Notes: generated by a model from the letters alone, not told the origin. Shown: positions 31,099-40,167, counted from the first letter of the stretch. The stretch: 42,086 nt of DNA from JAAYGD01 sp964609995 (GCA_964609995.1 CAZSTI010000005.1:1-42086); one strand, 5' to 3'. Numbers and translations: made by a program.

Positions 31099-31404
31099 TT
31101 ATTTTGTTTTTTGTTTTAATTTTAATTCTTTTCCTTCTTTTATTAAGTATTGTAATTCAACGCCCCAATAAGTTAATATACCGCTACTTGTAGTTAACAT
31201 CATAGGAAATACAAGTGCTGCATGAGTAAAAGGTGATTCTTTAGCTTTTACTGCATTATGAATTGAAACTGCAGTTGCTCCCGCTGAAACCAATAAAACA
31301 GTTGATAATGTTGCTAAGGCAATTGTAAATTTCTTTTTATATCTGTTATTTTCTTCAATTTTTTTTGTTAATGAGTTGTTTGATTCATTATTAATCATAG
31401 ACAC
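31099..31404 (-). CDS. Small unknown membrane protein with two spans
   Basis: A 101-residue protein with a polar, asparagine/lysine-rich start (1-24) and two hydrophobic segments (about 26-46, small residues AGATAV; about 61-80), ending in a lysine-rich tail (KEGKELKLKQKTK). I do not recognise it. Start: GTG at 31404 sits eight bases after GGGGG, while the ATG at 31398 is 14 away, so GTG is preferred. Its promoter is the best in the window (TTGACA-16-TATAAT) and it has its own terminator, so it is likely to be well expressed alone. Confidence 0.65.
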   Translation of the reverse strand: MSMINNESNNSLTKKIEENNRYKKKFTIALATLSTVLLVSAGATAVSIHNAVKAKESPFTHAALVFPMMLTTSSGILTYWGVELQYLIKEGKELKLKQKTK

Positions 31405-31439
31405 AATTAATTCCCCCTTTTTTTAATTGATTGGTATAT

Positions 31440-31467
31440 ATTATACACAATAAATAAAAAATGTCAA
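31440..31467 (-). promoter_or_regulatory. Consensus sigma-A promoter of the 101-residue membrane protein
   Basis: On the minus strand, TTGACA (31467-31462), 16 bases, TATAAT (31445-31440), with TGTG directly before the -10. Both hexamers are perfect consensus. Confidence 0.8.
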
Positions 31468-31500
31468 GTTATGTATAATAAATGGATAATTAATTATAAA

Positions 31501-31773
31501 CTATAGTGTTTCGTCCTTATTTATATTGTATTGAGTATCTGTATTAGATTCTACAATAGTGGTATCTTTATTTTTTATTAATTCTTCTTTTGGTTTATTA
31601 TTATAAAATTCATTTAATGCTTGTAATGTGCCTTTTTTTACAATTTTAATTTCCATTTTATATTTTAAATATAAAAGTAAAGGCACAAATATAATAATTA
31701 TTATACCTAATGTAGTTACTATACTTGAAATTGAATTTCCAATAAGTTTGTTTATTTGATCAAAATCATACAT
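31501..31773 (-). CDS. Small single-span membrane protein of unknown function
   Basis: A 90-residue protein with a short acidic/polar N-terminus, one hydrophobic segment (about 15-37, ISSIVTTLGIIIIIFVPLLL), a basic patch (KYKMEIKIVKKG) and an acidic, asparagine-rich tail. It would be N-out/C-in by the positive-inside rule. The ATG at 31773 is chosen over that at 31791 since AGGTGA lies directly before it. The gene lies between ileS and the small membrane gene, both on the minus strand; it is upstream of neither's promoter. Not recognised. Confidence 0.6.
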   Translation of the reverse strand: MYDFDQINKLIGNSISSIVTTLGIIIIIFVPLLLYLKYKMEIKIVKKGTLQALNEFYNNKPKEELIKNKDTTIVESNTDTQYNINKDETL

Positions 31774-31824
31774 ATTATCACCTATTATCATTATATCACA
31801 AAAATAGAACTATTATTTATAGCT

Positions 31825-34800
31825 CTATATTTTTTCTATCTCTAATCCAACTTCTATTCCATTTAAATCTAATTTATCAGTAATATCTTTTTTTATTATA
31901 TTAATTGCTAATGTATCTTTTGAAATATAATCTTTATATTCACTTAATACTAATTCAAATTCTTCACTTCCATCATAATAAATATTGATTCTATCAATAA
32001 CATTATAATTGTTTGTTTTTCTCATTTGTTGTACCTTAGATATCAATTCTCTTGCTACTCCTTCATTTATAAGACTTTTTGTTAGATTTGTATCTATTAT
32101 TATAAATTTGTTGTTTTGCATTTGAGCATTATATCCTTCTTTTGATGTAATCCTAATATCTATCATGTTTTTATTAATATTAAAATTTGAATTATCAATA
32201 TTAATTTGAATCTCCCCTACTTCTAATTTAAATAAATCATCTTCATGTATATTTGATAGGTATTCTTGAAATAATTTTATTTTTGATCCAAATATAGGAC
32301 CAGCTTCTTTAAAATTGGGTTTTACTTCAAAATTCATATATTTATTTAAATTATTTTCAAATATTACTTCTTTTACATTTAATTCTTCTTTTATTAAGTC
32401 TACTATGTCTCCTATTAAAGGTTCGTATTTTCCATTAATTATTACATTCGATAGAGGTTGTCTAACCTTAATTTTAGCCTCTTCACGAGCAAATCTACCC
32501 AATGTTATTAAATCCCTTACTAAATCCATTTTTTCTTCTAATTGGTCATTAAAACACTTCTTATCGTATGTTGGATAATCTTCTAAGTGTACTGATTCTT
32601 TATTAGTAAGTTTAATATATAAATCTTCTGATATAAATGGAATTATTGGTGCCATTAATTTAGTAAGCCCTAATAATACTTCATAAGTAGTTTTATAAAC
32701 TGATTTTTTGCTATTATTTAATTCTGAATCCCAAAATCTTCTTCTGTTTCTTCTTATATACCAATTAGATAAATCATCATTCAAAAACATTTGTATTTGT
32801 TTAACAGCTTTATTTAAATCATATTCTTTTAAAGCATTATCAGTATTCATAACTAATCTATTATATTTAGATAATAACCATTTATCTATTTCTTCTCTAT
32901 CCTCATAACTTATTTCATAAGTTCTTGGATCTATTTCATCAGTATTTGCATATAATTGAAAAAAAGTATAAGTATTCTTTAAAGTATTAAACATTTTAGA
33001 TTGAACTTCTTTTAATCCTTCAATATCAAATTTAGTTGGTAACCATGTAGGTGATACATATAATAAGTACCATCTTAATACATCAGCACCATATTCATCA
33101 AACATTTTAAATGGATCTACTGCATTACCTTTACTTTTACTCATTTTTTGTCCATTTTTATCTAATAATAAATCATTTACCAATACATTTTTATATGGTG
33201 ATACTCCTTTAACAAATGTAGAAATTGCTAATAAAGAATAAAACCATCCTCTAGTTTGATCTATGCCTTCACAAATAAAATCAGCTGGAAATTGTGATTC
33301 AAATAATTCATTATTTTCAAATGGATAGTGATATTGAGCAAAAGGCATAGATCCAGAATCAAACCAACAATCTATTACTTCCTTTACTCTATTCATTTTA
33401 CTGCTGCATTTTGGACATTTTATATGAATGTTATCTACATAAGGTCTATGTAAATCAATTGATTTATCAATTTTTTCAATTGATTTATTTATTAAATCTT
33501 CTCTTGATTGTATCGATTCAATATGACCACACTCACATCTCCATATATTTAATGGAGTACCCCAATATCTAGTTCTTGATATTGCCCAATCATTTAAATT
33601 TTCTAACCAATTTCCAAATCTTTTTTCTCCAATAAAAGATGGATGCCAGTTAACAGAATTATTATTATCAATAAGTTTATCTTTTAATTTAGTCATTTCT
33701 ATATACCAACTAGGTTTTGCATAATAAAGAAGTGGTGTATCACATCTCCAACAGTGCGGATAATTATGTAATACTCTTTCCTTTTTAAATAATTTATTAT
33801 TTAATTTTAAATATTTTATAACTTCAATATCGGCATCAAATACTAACATATCTTTCCATGGACCTTCAGTATATTTTCCATCTTCTCCTACTGGATTTAA
33901 TACCGGTAAATTATATTTTTTACCTACTTGATAATCATCTTCTCCAAAAGCTGGTGCAATATGAACTATCCCTGTACCATCTTCAGTTGTAACATAATCT
34001 GCTAAAGTAACATAAAAAGCTTTTTTATTAACTGTTAATTCTGGTATTAATTGTTCATATTCTATATATTCTAAATCTTTTCCTATAAATTCTTCTATTA
34101 TTTCTATATCATCTCCCATTACTTTATGAGTAAGAGATTTTGCTAAAATAAAGATATATCCTTGAGATTTTACTTTTTGATATACTTCGTTAGGATTAAC
34201 TGCTAATGCAACATTTGATAATAAAGTCCAAGGAGTTGTAGTCCAAACTAAGAAATATTCATCCTTATTCTTTATTTTCATAGTTACTATTACTGTGTCT
34301 GTATTAACTTCTTTATAACCTTGAGCTACTTCATGAGATGCTAATCCAGTACCACATCTAGTACAATAAGGTAATATTTTATGGCCTTCATAAATTAATC
34401 CTTCATTAAAAAATTTATTTAATATCCACCATTCAGTTTCAATATAGTCATTATCAAAAGTTACATAAGGATTTTTTAAGTCTATAAAATATCCCATTTT
34501 TTTAGTCATTAAACCAAAAGCATCTTTATTTTTAAATACAGATTCTTTACATTTTTCATTGAATTCTTTTATTCCATATTTTTCAATTTCTGTTTTACTT
34601 TTTAGACCTAATTGTTTTTCTACTTCAATTTCTACTGGAAGTCCGTGAGTATCCCAACCAGCTTTTCTAACTACTCTTTTACCTTTCATTGTTTGATATT
34701 TACATACAGTATCTTTCAATATTCTTGATACTACATGGTGAATTCCAGGCATTCCATTAGCTGTTGGAGGGCCTTCATAAAAAACAAAATTATCTTTATC

Positions 34801-34914
34801 TTCTCTATTATTTATTGTTTTATTTAAAATATCTTCTTTTTCCCATTTGTCAGATATTTTGTCTTCTAATTCACTAATTTTTCCTTTTTCTAGTTCATTA
34901 AATATTACTTTCAT
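31825..34914 (-). CDS. ileS: Isoleucyl-tRNA synthetase, class 2 (eukaryote-like, GIHH signature)
   Basis: IleRS charges tRNA-Ile. The 1029-residue enzyme is the IleRS2 (eukaryote-like) type: PPTANGMPGIHH (49-60), the long CP1 editing domain, a zinc ribbon-like insertion (WRCECGHIES...CPKCSSKM), KMSKSKG (at about 587) and an extended C-terminal tRNA-binding part. The class I HxGH signature, usually PHIGH in IleRS2, reads PGIHH, so the first His and the Gly of the motif are swapped. GxHH variants of IleRS2 are known to be linked to very high mupirocin resistance. The gene starts 9 bases after the DUF362 gene, downstream of a T-box leader. Confidence 0.96.
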   Translation of the reverse strand: MKVIFNELEKGKISELEDKISDKWEKEDILNKTINNREDKDNFVFYEGPPTANGMPGIHHVVSRILKDTVCKYQTMKGKRVVRKAGWDTHGLPVEIEVEKQLGLKSKTEIEKYGIKEFNEKCKESVFKNKDAFGLMTKKMGYFIDLKNPYVTFDNDYIETEWWILNKFFNEGLIYEGHKILPYCTRCGTGLASHEVAQGYKEVNTDTVIVTMKIKNKDEYFLVWTTTPWTLLSNVALAVNPNEVYQKVKSQGYIFILAKSLTHKVMGDDIEIIEEFIGKDLEYIEYEQLIPELTVNKKAFYVTLADYVTTEDGTGIVHIAPAFGEDDYQVGKKYNLPVLNPVGEDGKYTEGPWKDMLVFDADIEVIKYLKLNNKLFKKERVLHNYPHCWRCDTPLLYYAKPSWYIEMTKLKDKLIDNNNSVNWHPSFIGEKRFGNWLENLNDWAISRTRYWGTPLNIWRCECGHIESIQSREDLINKSIEKIDKSIDLHRPYVDNIHIKCPKCSSKMNRVKEVIDCWFDSGSMPFAQYHYPFENNELFESQFPADFICEGIDQTRGWFYSLLAISTFVKGVSPYKNVLVNDLLLDKNGQKMSKSKGNAVDPFKMFDEYGADVLRWYLLYVSPTWLPTKFDIEGLKEVQSKMFNTLKNTYTFFQLYANTDEIDPRTYEISYEDREEIDKWLLSKYNRLVMNTDNALKEYDLNKAVKQIQMFLNDDLSNWYIRRNRRRFWDSELNNSKKSVYKTTYEVLLGLTKLMAPIIPFISEDLYIKLTNKESVHLEDYPTYDKKCFNDQLEEKMDLVRDLITLGRFAREEAKIKVRQPLSNVIINGKYEPLIGDIVDLIKEELNVKEVIFENNLNKYMNFEVKPNFKEAGPIFGSKIKLFQEYLSNIHEDDLFKLEVGEIQINIDNSNFNINKNMIDIRITSKEGYNAQMQNNKFIIIDTNLTKSLINEGVARELISKVQQMRKTNNYNVIDRINIYYDGSEEFELVLSEYKDYISKDTLAINIIKKDITDKLDLNGIEVGLEIEKI

Positions 34915-34923
34915 ATTATCTCC

Positions 34924-36015
34924 TTAATCAATTAATTCATAATCAATAGTACCTAATTTTAATTCTTCTGCATATTTTAATCCTGATTTCCAATCAACAT
35001 TTGAATGAATACAAGAAAATTTATCTTCATTATTATTTTCTTTTCCATCTAAAACACTTCCATTTATAATATTTGATTTATTTATTAAATCAACACTTGC
35101 CATATCAATAGAAACAGGATCAGATGATGCAACTATACCTATATCTGGAACGATTGCTAAATCATTATTTGACCAACAATCACAATTTGGAGATATATTC
35201 ATTATAAAATTTATATGATAATGTTGTTTATCTTTCAAAACACCATATGAATATTCTACAATTTTCTCATTTAATATTTTGCTTTGTGATGTTTCTTTTT
35301 GTGATATGGCTTTTTGAGGGCATACTACAATACATTCTCCGCAGCCAACGCATTTATTGTAATCAATTATTGCTTTTTCTTCAATGTTTATTGCTTTTTG
35401 ATTACAGTTTTTAGCACATAAACCACAAGTAATACATTTCTCTTTATTTATTATTGGTTTAGAACCAGAATGCATTTCTAATTTTCCTAATTTAGATCCA
35501 CACCCCATACCTAAATTTTTTAATGCTCCTCCAAAACCAGCTTGTTCATGGCCTTTAAAATGATTTAAAGATATTATAATATCTGCTTCAGTAATAGCTT
35601 TTCCTATTTTAACTGAACTGCAATGTTTTAAATCTACTTGAATTTCTTTGTAATCATTTCCTTTCAATCCATCTCCAATTATAATTGGACAACCAGTAGT
35701 GGTGCTATTAAAGCCATTTAAATTCGCAACATTAATATGACTTATAGCATCACTTCTTTTTCCAGAATATAATGTTGAACAATCAGTAAGGAAAGGATAA
35801 CCTCCCTTTTCTTTAATTAAATCCGCAATTACTTTAACATAATTTGGTTTAATGAATGCGAGATTTCCATATTCTCCAAAATGAATTTTTAGAGCAACAA
35901 ATTTATTATTAAAATCTATTTTTAATAAATCACTTTTTAATAGTAATTTATTAAATTTTTGCAACATATTATTATCATATGTTGTCCTCATGTTAGTAAA
36001 GTATACTTTTGACAT
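34924..36015 (-). CDS. DUF362 protein with two 4Fe-4S ferredoxin motifs
   Basis: A 363-residue DUF362-family protein. The DUF362 domain occupies about 1-185 (LKIHFGEYGNLAFIKP, NHFKGHEQAGFGGALKN, GMGCGSKLGK) and continues at about 255-330. Between lie two 4Fe-4S motifs, C194-x2-C197-x2-C200-x3-C204 and C222-x2-C225-x2-C228-x3-C232. The family's biochemical role is uncertain; a redox or Fe-S function is plausible. Its ATG follows AAGGAGG at the end of the T-box leader, and ileS follows by 9 bases, so the T-box governs both. Linkage to ileS is unusual. Confidence 0.9.
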   Translation of the reverse strand: MSKVYFTNMRTTYDNNMLQKFNKLLLKSDLLKIDFNNKFVALKIHFGEYGNLAFIKPNYVKVIADLIKEKGGYPFLTDCSTLYSGKRSDAISHINVANLNGFNSTTTGCPIIIGDGLKGNDYKEIQVDLKHCSSVKIGKAITEADIIISLNHFKGHEQAGFGGALKNLGMGCGSKLGKLEMHSGSKPIINKEKCITCGLCAKNCNQKAINIEEKAIIDYNKCVGCGECIVVCPQKAISQKETSQSKILNEKIVEYSYGVLKDKQHYHINFIMNISPNCDCWSNNDLAIVPDIGIVASSDPVSIDMASVDLINKSNIINGSVLDGKENNNEDKFSCIHSNVDWKSGLKYAEELKLGTIDYELID

Positions 36016-36019
36016 ATTT

Positions 36020-36212
36020 CCTCCTTAAATTAAAAAAAAAGATAGTATCTAAAGGACGAATCACCGTGGTACCACCTTTTTTATAGTTAAACTATACACT
36101 CTAAGATTATAACGTAATCATCGTCTTTTTCTACATATCGAAAAAGCATATCAGGAGTGATTAACATATTATATTTAAACTTATTTTCACCAATCATAAG
36201 CTCTCTAAATTA
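36020..36212 (-). promoter_or_regulatory. T-box leader (isoleucine type) upstream of the DUF362-ileS operon
   Basis: Between divIVA and the DUF362 gene lies a T-box riboswitch that senses uncharged tRNA. The signature GGTGGTACCACGG (36076-36064) sits in the antiterminator: AAAAAAGG before it pairs with CCTTT (36055-36051) after it. Upstream is an AGAGAG stem I start (near 36205) and a specifier-loop region GTTAATCACTCCTGA, with ATC (isoleucine) at 36161-36159 as the likely specifier codon; this fits ileS downstream. A hairpin TATAGTT-T-AACTATA precedes the T-box. After CCTTT there is no complementary AAAGG arm, only a weak AGAT-ACT-ATCT hairpin and nine T's, then the SD AAGGAGG, which could pair with TCCTT. 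Confidence 0.85.
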
Positions 36213-36215
36213 AAT

Positions 36216-36692
36216 TTATAATATATCTTCTCCATCATTTACTTTGTATTCGTCTGAATCCATATCATTAATTAAATCTAATTGTTGTTCTAACATGGTC
36301 TTCATTCTTTTTTTATACACATTTATATTCTTTTTTAACAATTCAGCTCTATATTGAACCTTTTCTGCTCTACTTAATGCATCAGATATAATTCTATTTG
36401 CATTTTTTCTTGATTCATTTATTATAGCATCACTTTCTTCTTTTGCAATATATCTTATTCTATCATTATTGGCTTGAGCATTAGTAATTGTACTATTTAA
36501 AGTACTTTCAATTTGTTTATACCTATTTAATTCGTTTTGTAATTCTATAATAGTTTTATCTTTAGCGATTGTAATTTCATCTTTCTTTTTAGAATCAGAA
36601 ATTATTTTTTCTAATTTAACAATAACTTCATCCAAAAAAGCATTTACTTCTTTTGGATTATACCCTCTAAAAGATTTATTAAATTTTTTCAT
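36216..36692 (-). CDS. divIVA: DivIVA-family cell division/polarity protein
   Basis: A 158-residue coiled-coil protein. The N-terminus has the DivIVA lipid-binding signature FRGYNPKEVNAFLDEV (8-23), and two helical coiled-coil stretches follow (about 24-70 and 80-140). The C-terminus is acidic. DivIVA marks curved membrane and, next to sepF, takes part in division-site placement. The sepF-divIVA-T-box-ileS order is a known Firmicute arrangement, here with DUF362 added. A CGAGGTGATTG stretch before the start provides the ribosome site. Confidence 0.92.
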   Translation of the reverse strand: MKKFNKSFRGYNPKEVNAFLDEVIVKLEKIISDSKKKDEITIAKDKTIIELQNELNRYKQIESTLNSTITNAQANNDRIRYIAKEESDAIINESRKNANRIISDALSRAEKVQYRAELLKKNINVYKKRMKTMLEQQLDLINDMDSDEYKVNDGEDIL

Positions 36693-36714
36693 ACAATCAC
36701 CTCGGAATTAATAA

Positions 36715-37125
36715 CTATTTAATTTCTACATCTATATCACTATTATCGTGAATTTTATCTTTTATGTCATCTTCTGCCATTTTACCTTGAACACTCATGT
36801 TTCTTGGAGCACATAGGAATATTCCTCCACCAATCTTTTGTAAATCTCCTCCTATAGCATAAATAGTACCAGTTAAGAAATCAACTATTCTTTTTGCTTG
36901 ATCAGTAGTTACTCTTCTTAAATTGACTATTACTGTATGTCTATTTTTTAAATGATCTGCTATTTGTTGAGATTCAGAAAAAGCTCTTGGTTCAAGTAAT
37001 ATTAATTTAGTCCCTTCGGAAGCTAACCCTTTTAAAGCATCTTCAGTAGATAAAGTATAAAATTCTTCTTCTGTAGGTGCGGTTTCTTTTTCTCCCAATA
37101 ATTTTTTAAAATTTTTAAAAATCAT
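36715..37125 (-). CDS. sepF: SepF cell-division protein
   Basis: SepF tethers FtsZ to the membrane and polymerises into rings. The 136-residue protein starts with an amphipathic membrane-targeting helix (MIFKNFKKLLGEK), has a short linker, and then the SepF core (about 36-118) with LILLEPRAFSESQQIADHLK, VIVNLRRV and the glycine-rich end AIGGDLQKIGGGIFLCAPRN. Length and motifs are normal. TGATATAAT (TATAAT at 37163-37158) is a plausible -10; an AGGAGG site precedes the ATG. Twenty-two bases separate it from divIVA. Confidence 0.94.
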   Translation of the reverse strand: MIFKNFKKLLGEKETAPTEEEFYTLSTEDALKGLASEGTKLILLEPRAFSESQQIADHLKNRHTVIVNLRRVTTDQAKRIVDFLTGTIYAIGGDLQKIGGGIFLCAPRNMSVQGKMAEDDIKDKIHDNSDIDVEIK

Positions 37126-37192
37126 TTTATCCTCCTTTTGCTAGTGTTTACTTGATTATTATATCATATATTTATTTATTTAAATAGATTTT

Positions 37193-38854
37193 TTAAAATA
37201 AACCCTCTATTATATTTTTGCCATCAATTGTATTTATTTTCATCTTACATGCAATAGGTTCTTTGGGCAATCCTGGCATAGTCATTATTTTTCCAGCAAT
37301 ACATACAATAAAGCCTGCACCGATAGCTAATCTAATTTCTCTAATAGTAATATCAAAATTTAATGGAGCACCTATTAGTTTTTCATCATCAGAAAAAGAA
37401 TATTGAGTTTTTGCAATACAAACTGGTAAATTATTGTAACCAAATTTATCAATTTTTCTTAATGTTTCTAATGCTTCTTTTTCAAATATAACATTATTTG
37501 CCCTATAAATTTCTTTTGCTATTATTTTTATTTTATCTTCTATAGTTAAATTTAAATCGTATATAGGTTTAAATTTATTATCTTTAATTGAGTCAATTAC
37601 TTTAATTGCAAGATCTATTCCTCCTTTACCACCCTTAGTAAATACTTCTGATAATGCAATAGTAATATTTTTTTCTTTAAAGTAGTTCATTACAAAATCT
37701 AATTCTTTTTTAGAATCAGTACCAAATTTGTTTAATGCAATTACTATTGGAACGTTGTATTTTTTTATATTTTCTATATGTCTTTCTAGATTTGAAATTC
37801 CTTTTTTGATTGCTTCTATATTAACTTTATTTATATCTTCTTTAAGTACTCCACCATGCATTTTAAGCGCCCTAATTGTTGAAACAATAACCGCAACACT
37901 TGGTTTAAGATCTCCAATTCTGCACTTTAAATCAAAGAATTTTTCCCCACCTAAATCAGATCCAAATCCAGCTTCAGTAACTACATAATCACTTAATTTT
38001 AATGCAGTTGAAGTCGCTATAATACTATTACATCCATGAGCTATATTAGCAAATGGACCTCCGTGAATAAGTGTTGGAGTATGTTCTATTGTTTGAACTA
38101 AGTTTGGTTTAATAGCATCTTTCATAATTAAAGTCATAGCTTCTTCTGCTTGTAAATCTTCAACTGTAACTGGAATATCATCATATGTATATCCTACAAT
38201 AATTCTTTTAAATTTTTCTTTAAGATTCATTAAATCTTTAGATAAACATAATATTGCCATTATTTCTGATGCTACTGTTATATCAAAACCAGTTTTTCTG
38301 GGAGTACCGTTTTTATCTCCTAATCCAATTTCTATTTCTCTTAAGGCTCTATCATTTAAATCAACTACTCTTTTCCAAGTTACCTTATTAGGATCAATGT
38401 TTAATAAATTACCTTGAAAAATTGAATTATCTATCATAGCAGATAATAAATTATGAGCAGTTGTAACTGCGTGTATATCACCAGTAAAATGTAAATTTAT
38501 ATCTTCCATAGGCAATACTTGAGCATATCCCCCACCACAAGCTCCTCCTTTCATTCCAAAAGAAGGACCCAAAGATGGTTCTCTAAGACATAACATAGTA
38601 TTTTTATTTATTTTATTTAATGCATCCGCAAGGCCTATACTAGTTGTTGTCTTACCTTCTCCAGCCTTTGTTGGACTCATTGCAGTTACAAGTATTAATT
38701 TTCCATTTTTATTATCTTTAATATTTTCAACTTTAATTTTAGCTTTGTAGTCACCATATAACTCTAAATTATTCTTATCAATACTTATTTTTTTTGCAAT
38801 ATCAATAATTTTTTTCATTTTTGATGATTGAGCAATTTCTATATCTGTTTTCAT
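37193..38854 (-). CDS. fhs: Formate-tetrahydrofolate ligase
   Basis: Makes 10-formyl-THF from formate, THF and ATP for one-carbon metabolism. The 553-residue protein has the P-loop-like PTKAGEGKTTTS (61-72), the REPSLGPSFGMKGGACGGGYAQV block, and the conserved end IAGKIMTMPGLPKEP. The length is standard. It lets a cell use formate as a one-carbon source and is common in anaerobic Firmicutes. It lies 10 bases after prs, so the two share transcription; 10-formyl-THF and PRPP are both purine-synthesis inputs. Confidence 0.96.
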   Translation of the reverse strand: MKTDIEIAQSSKMKKIIDIAKKISIDKNNLELYGDYKAKIKVENIKDNKNGKLILVTAMSPTKAGEGKTTTSIGLADALNKINKNTMLCLREPSLGPSFGMKGGACGGGYAQVLPMEDINLHFTGDIHAVTTAHNLLSAMIDNSIFQGNLLNIDPNKVTWKRVVDLNDRALREIEIGLGDKNGTPRKTGFDITVASEIMAILCLSKDLMNLKEKFKRIIVGYTYDDIPVTVEDLQAEEAMTLIMKDAIKPNLVQTIEHTPTLIHGGPFANIAHGCNSIIATSTALKLSDYVVTEAGFGSDLGGEKFFDLKCRIGDLKPSVAVIVSTIRALKMHGGVLKEDINKVNIEAIKKGISNLERHIENIKKYNVPIVIALNKFGTDSKKELDFVMNYFKEKNITIALSEVFTKGGKGGIDLAIKVIDSIKDNKFKPIYDLNLTIEDKIKIIAKEIYRANNVIFEKEALETLRKIDKFGYNNLPVCIAKTQYSFSDDEKLIGAPLNFDITIREIRLAIGAGFIVCIAGKIMTMPGLPKEPIACKMKINTIDGKNIIEGLF

Positions 38855-38863
38855 TTTATCTCC

Positions 38864-39931
38864 TTATTTTTTAATGTTTGCTTTTTCTTCTAATATTGGA
38901 GAAATTGAAGCCTTTCTATTTAAAGTATCTATTACTCTTGCAACATGTTTAGTAAAATCTACAATTTCTATCCATTTTTCTTTTTTTACATATTCATTAA
39001 TATATGAAAGATTTGTTGTATATATTTTTTTGAATTTCTTTTCTTTATACAAAGAATTAAATTTATCAATTCCGTTTGTAAACAAAGCATAACTTACGAA
39101 TATATATGTTTCTTTTATTCCCTTATCATTTAATTCTTCAACTATATCGATTATAGAATCACCTGAGGCTATCATATCGTCTACAATAATTGCTGTTTTC
39201 CCTTTAGGATCAGCGCCTATGTACATATGATCTATTATTGGATTTTTTCCATTAACAACTTTAGAAAAATCTCTTCTTTTATAAAATAATCCTAATCCAT
39301 CTTCTAAATTAAATGTACTAGAATAGAATTTAGCTCTATCAACAGCTCCAGTATCAGGACTAATAACTAAAATATTATCAGTTTTAATTTTTTCTTTTTT
39401 ACAGAAGGTTTCAATCATAAGTTTTGTTGGAAAAATGTTTGTAAATGGATAATTTGGAATAGCATTTACTATGTCTGGATTATGAGCATCATATGTAATA
39501 ATTTCATCTACTCCAAAATTACTTAAATCTTGTAGTGCAACTGCGCAATCTAGTGATTCCCTACTTTTTCTTCTATGTTGTCTTGATTCATATAATAAGG
39601 GCATTATTAAAGTAGTTCTTTTTGAATGTTTTTCTATTGCTCCCACTATTCTTTTTATGTCTTGGAAATGATCATCAGGACTCATATGATTTATATATTC
39701 ACCCATTTTATAAGTAAGGCTTCTATTTCCAACATCAGTTAATATATATAGATCTTTGTCTCTAATAGTATCTAATATTGTTGCTTTTCCCTCTCCATTT
39801 GCAAATCTATCAAATTTTGTCGATACAATAAAAGTTTCATTTGTTTTTCTAATTTTTTTTAACTCTTCATTCACTTTGTTTCCAAATTCTTCAAAATTCT
39901 TTAATACAATAATTTTTAAATCATCACTCAT
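38864..39931 (-). CDS. prs: Ribose-phosphate pyrophosphokinase (PRPP synthetase), long form
   Basis: Makes PRPP from ribose 5-phosphate and ATP. The 355-residue sequence has FDRFANGEGKATI (near 40-52), MPLLYESRQHRRKSRESLDC (a flexible loop-like block), ISPDTGAVDRAKFY (a catalytic block) and the PRPP-binding loop IVDDMIASGDSI (about 250-261; family DDMIDTGGT). It is about 35-40 residues longer than typical class I enzymes (~315), with a C-terminal lysine-rich extension, and several motifs are atypical, as seen in some Mollicutes-related lineages. AAGGAGG precedes the ATG; an extended -10 TATGTTAAAAT lies just upstream (39957-39947). Confidence 0.9.
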   Translation of the reverse strand: MSDDLKIIVLKNFEEFGNKVNEELKKIRKTNETFIVSTKFDRFANGEGKATILDTIRDKDLYILTDVGNRSLTYKMGEYINHMSPDDHFQDIKRIVGAIEKHSKRTTLIMPLLYESRQHRRKSRESLDCAVALQDLSNFGVDEIITYDAHNPDIVNAIPNYPFTNIFPTKLMIETFCKKEKIKTDNILVISPDTGAVDRAKFYSSTFNLEDGLGLFYKRRDFSKVVNGKNPIIDHMYIGADPKGKTAIIVDDMIASGDSIIDIVEELNDKGIKETYIFVSYALFTNGIDKFNSLYKEKKFKKIYTTNLSYINEYVKKEKWIEIVDFTKHVARVIDTLNRKASISPILEEKANIKK

Positions 39932-39966
39932 AATACCTCCTTATATATTTTAACATAAAATTAAAT

Positions 39967-39993
39967 AAAAAAAGAGATGTAAAATCTCTTTTA
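39967..39993 (-). terminator. Terminator of the NifU-like/GGGtGRT operon
   Basis: On the minus strand AAAGAGAT-TTTAC-ATCTCTTT followed by a T run, overlapping the stop codon of the 55-residue protein gene and ending the operon before the prs promoter. Confidence 0.8.
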
Positions 39994-40158
39994 ATTTCCT
40001 CTATTTTGAGTTCTTTTTCCAAGGCTATCAACACGAATTTTATTTCTCTTATTGAAGCTTTGATTTACTTTATTGTCTTGTGATAAATTGGGATTAAATT
40101 TTTTTTCTAATTTGTTCTTTAAAGCTTCTTTAATTTTACTTTGTGGTTTTTCCTCCAT
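39991..40158 (-). CDS. 55-residue basic protein of unknown function
   Basis: A small ORF, MEEKPQSKIKEALKNKLEKK and then FNPNLSQDNKVNQSFNKRNK, ending GKRTQNRGN. It is strongly basic, lysine/asparagine-rich, with no membrane segment. An AGGAGG site stands five bases before the ATG and the gene begins 9 bases after the GGGtGRT stop, so it belongs to that operon. It is not a family I recognise; binding to RNA or DNA is possible from charge alone. Confidence 0.65.
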   Translation of the reverse strand: MEEKPQSKIKEALKNKLEKKFNPNLSQDNKVNQSFNKRNKIRVDSLGKRTQNRGN

Positions 40159-40167
40159 AAATCCTCC

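Noticed and set aside
37218..39953. Plus-strand ORFs opposite fhs and prs
   Set aside because: They are antisense shadows of strongly supported enzyme genes and lack start signals.
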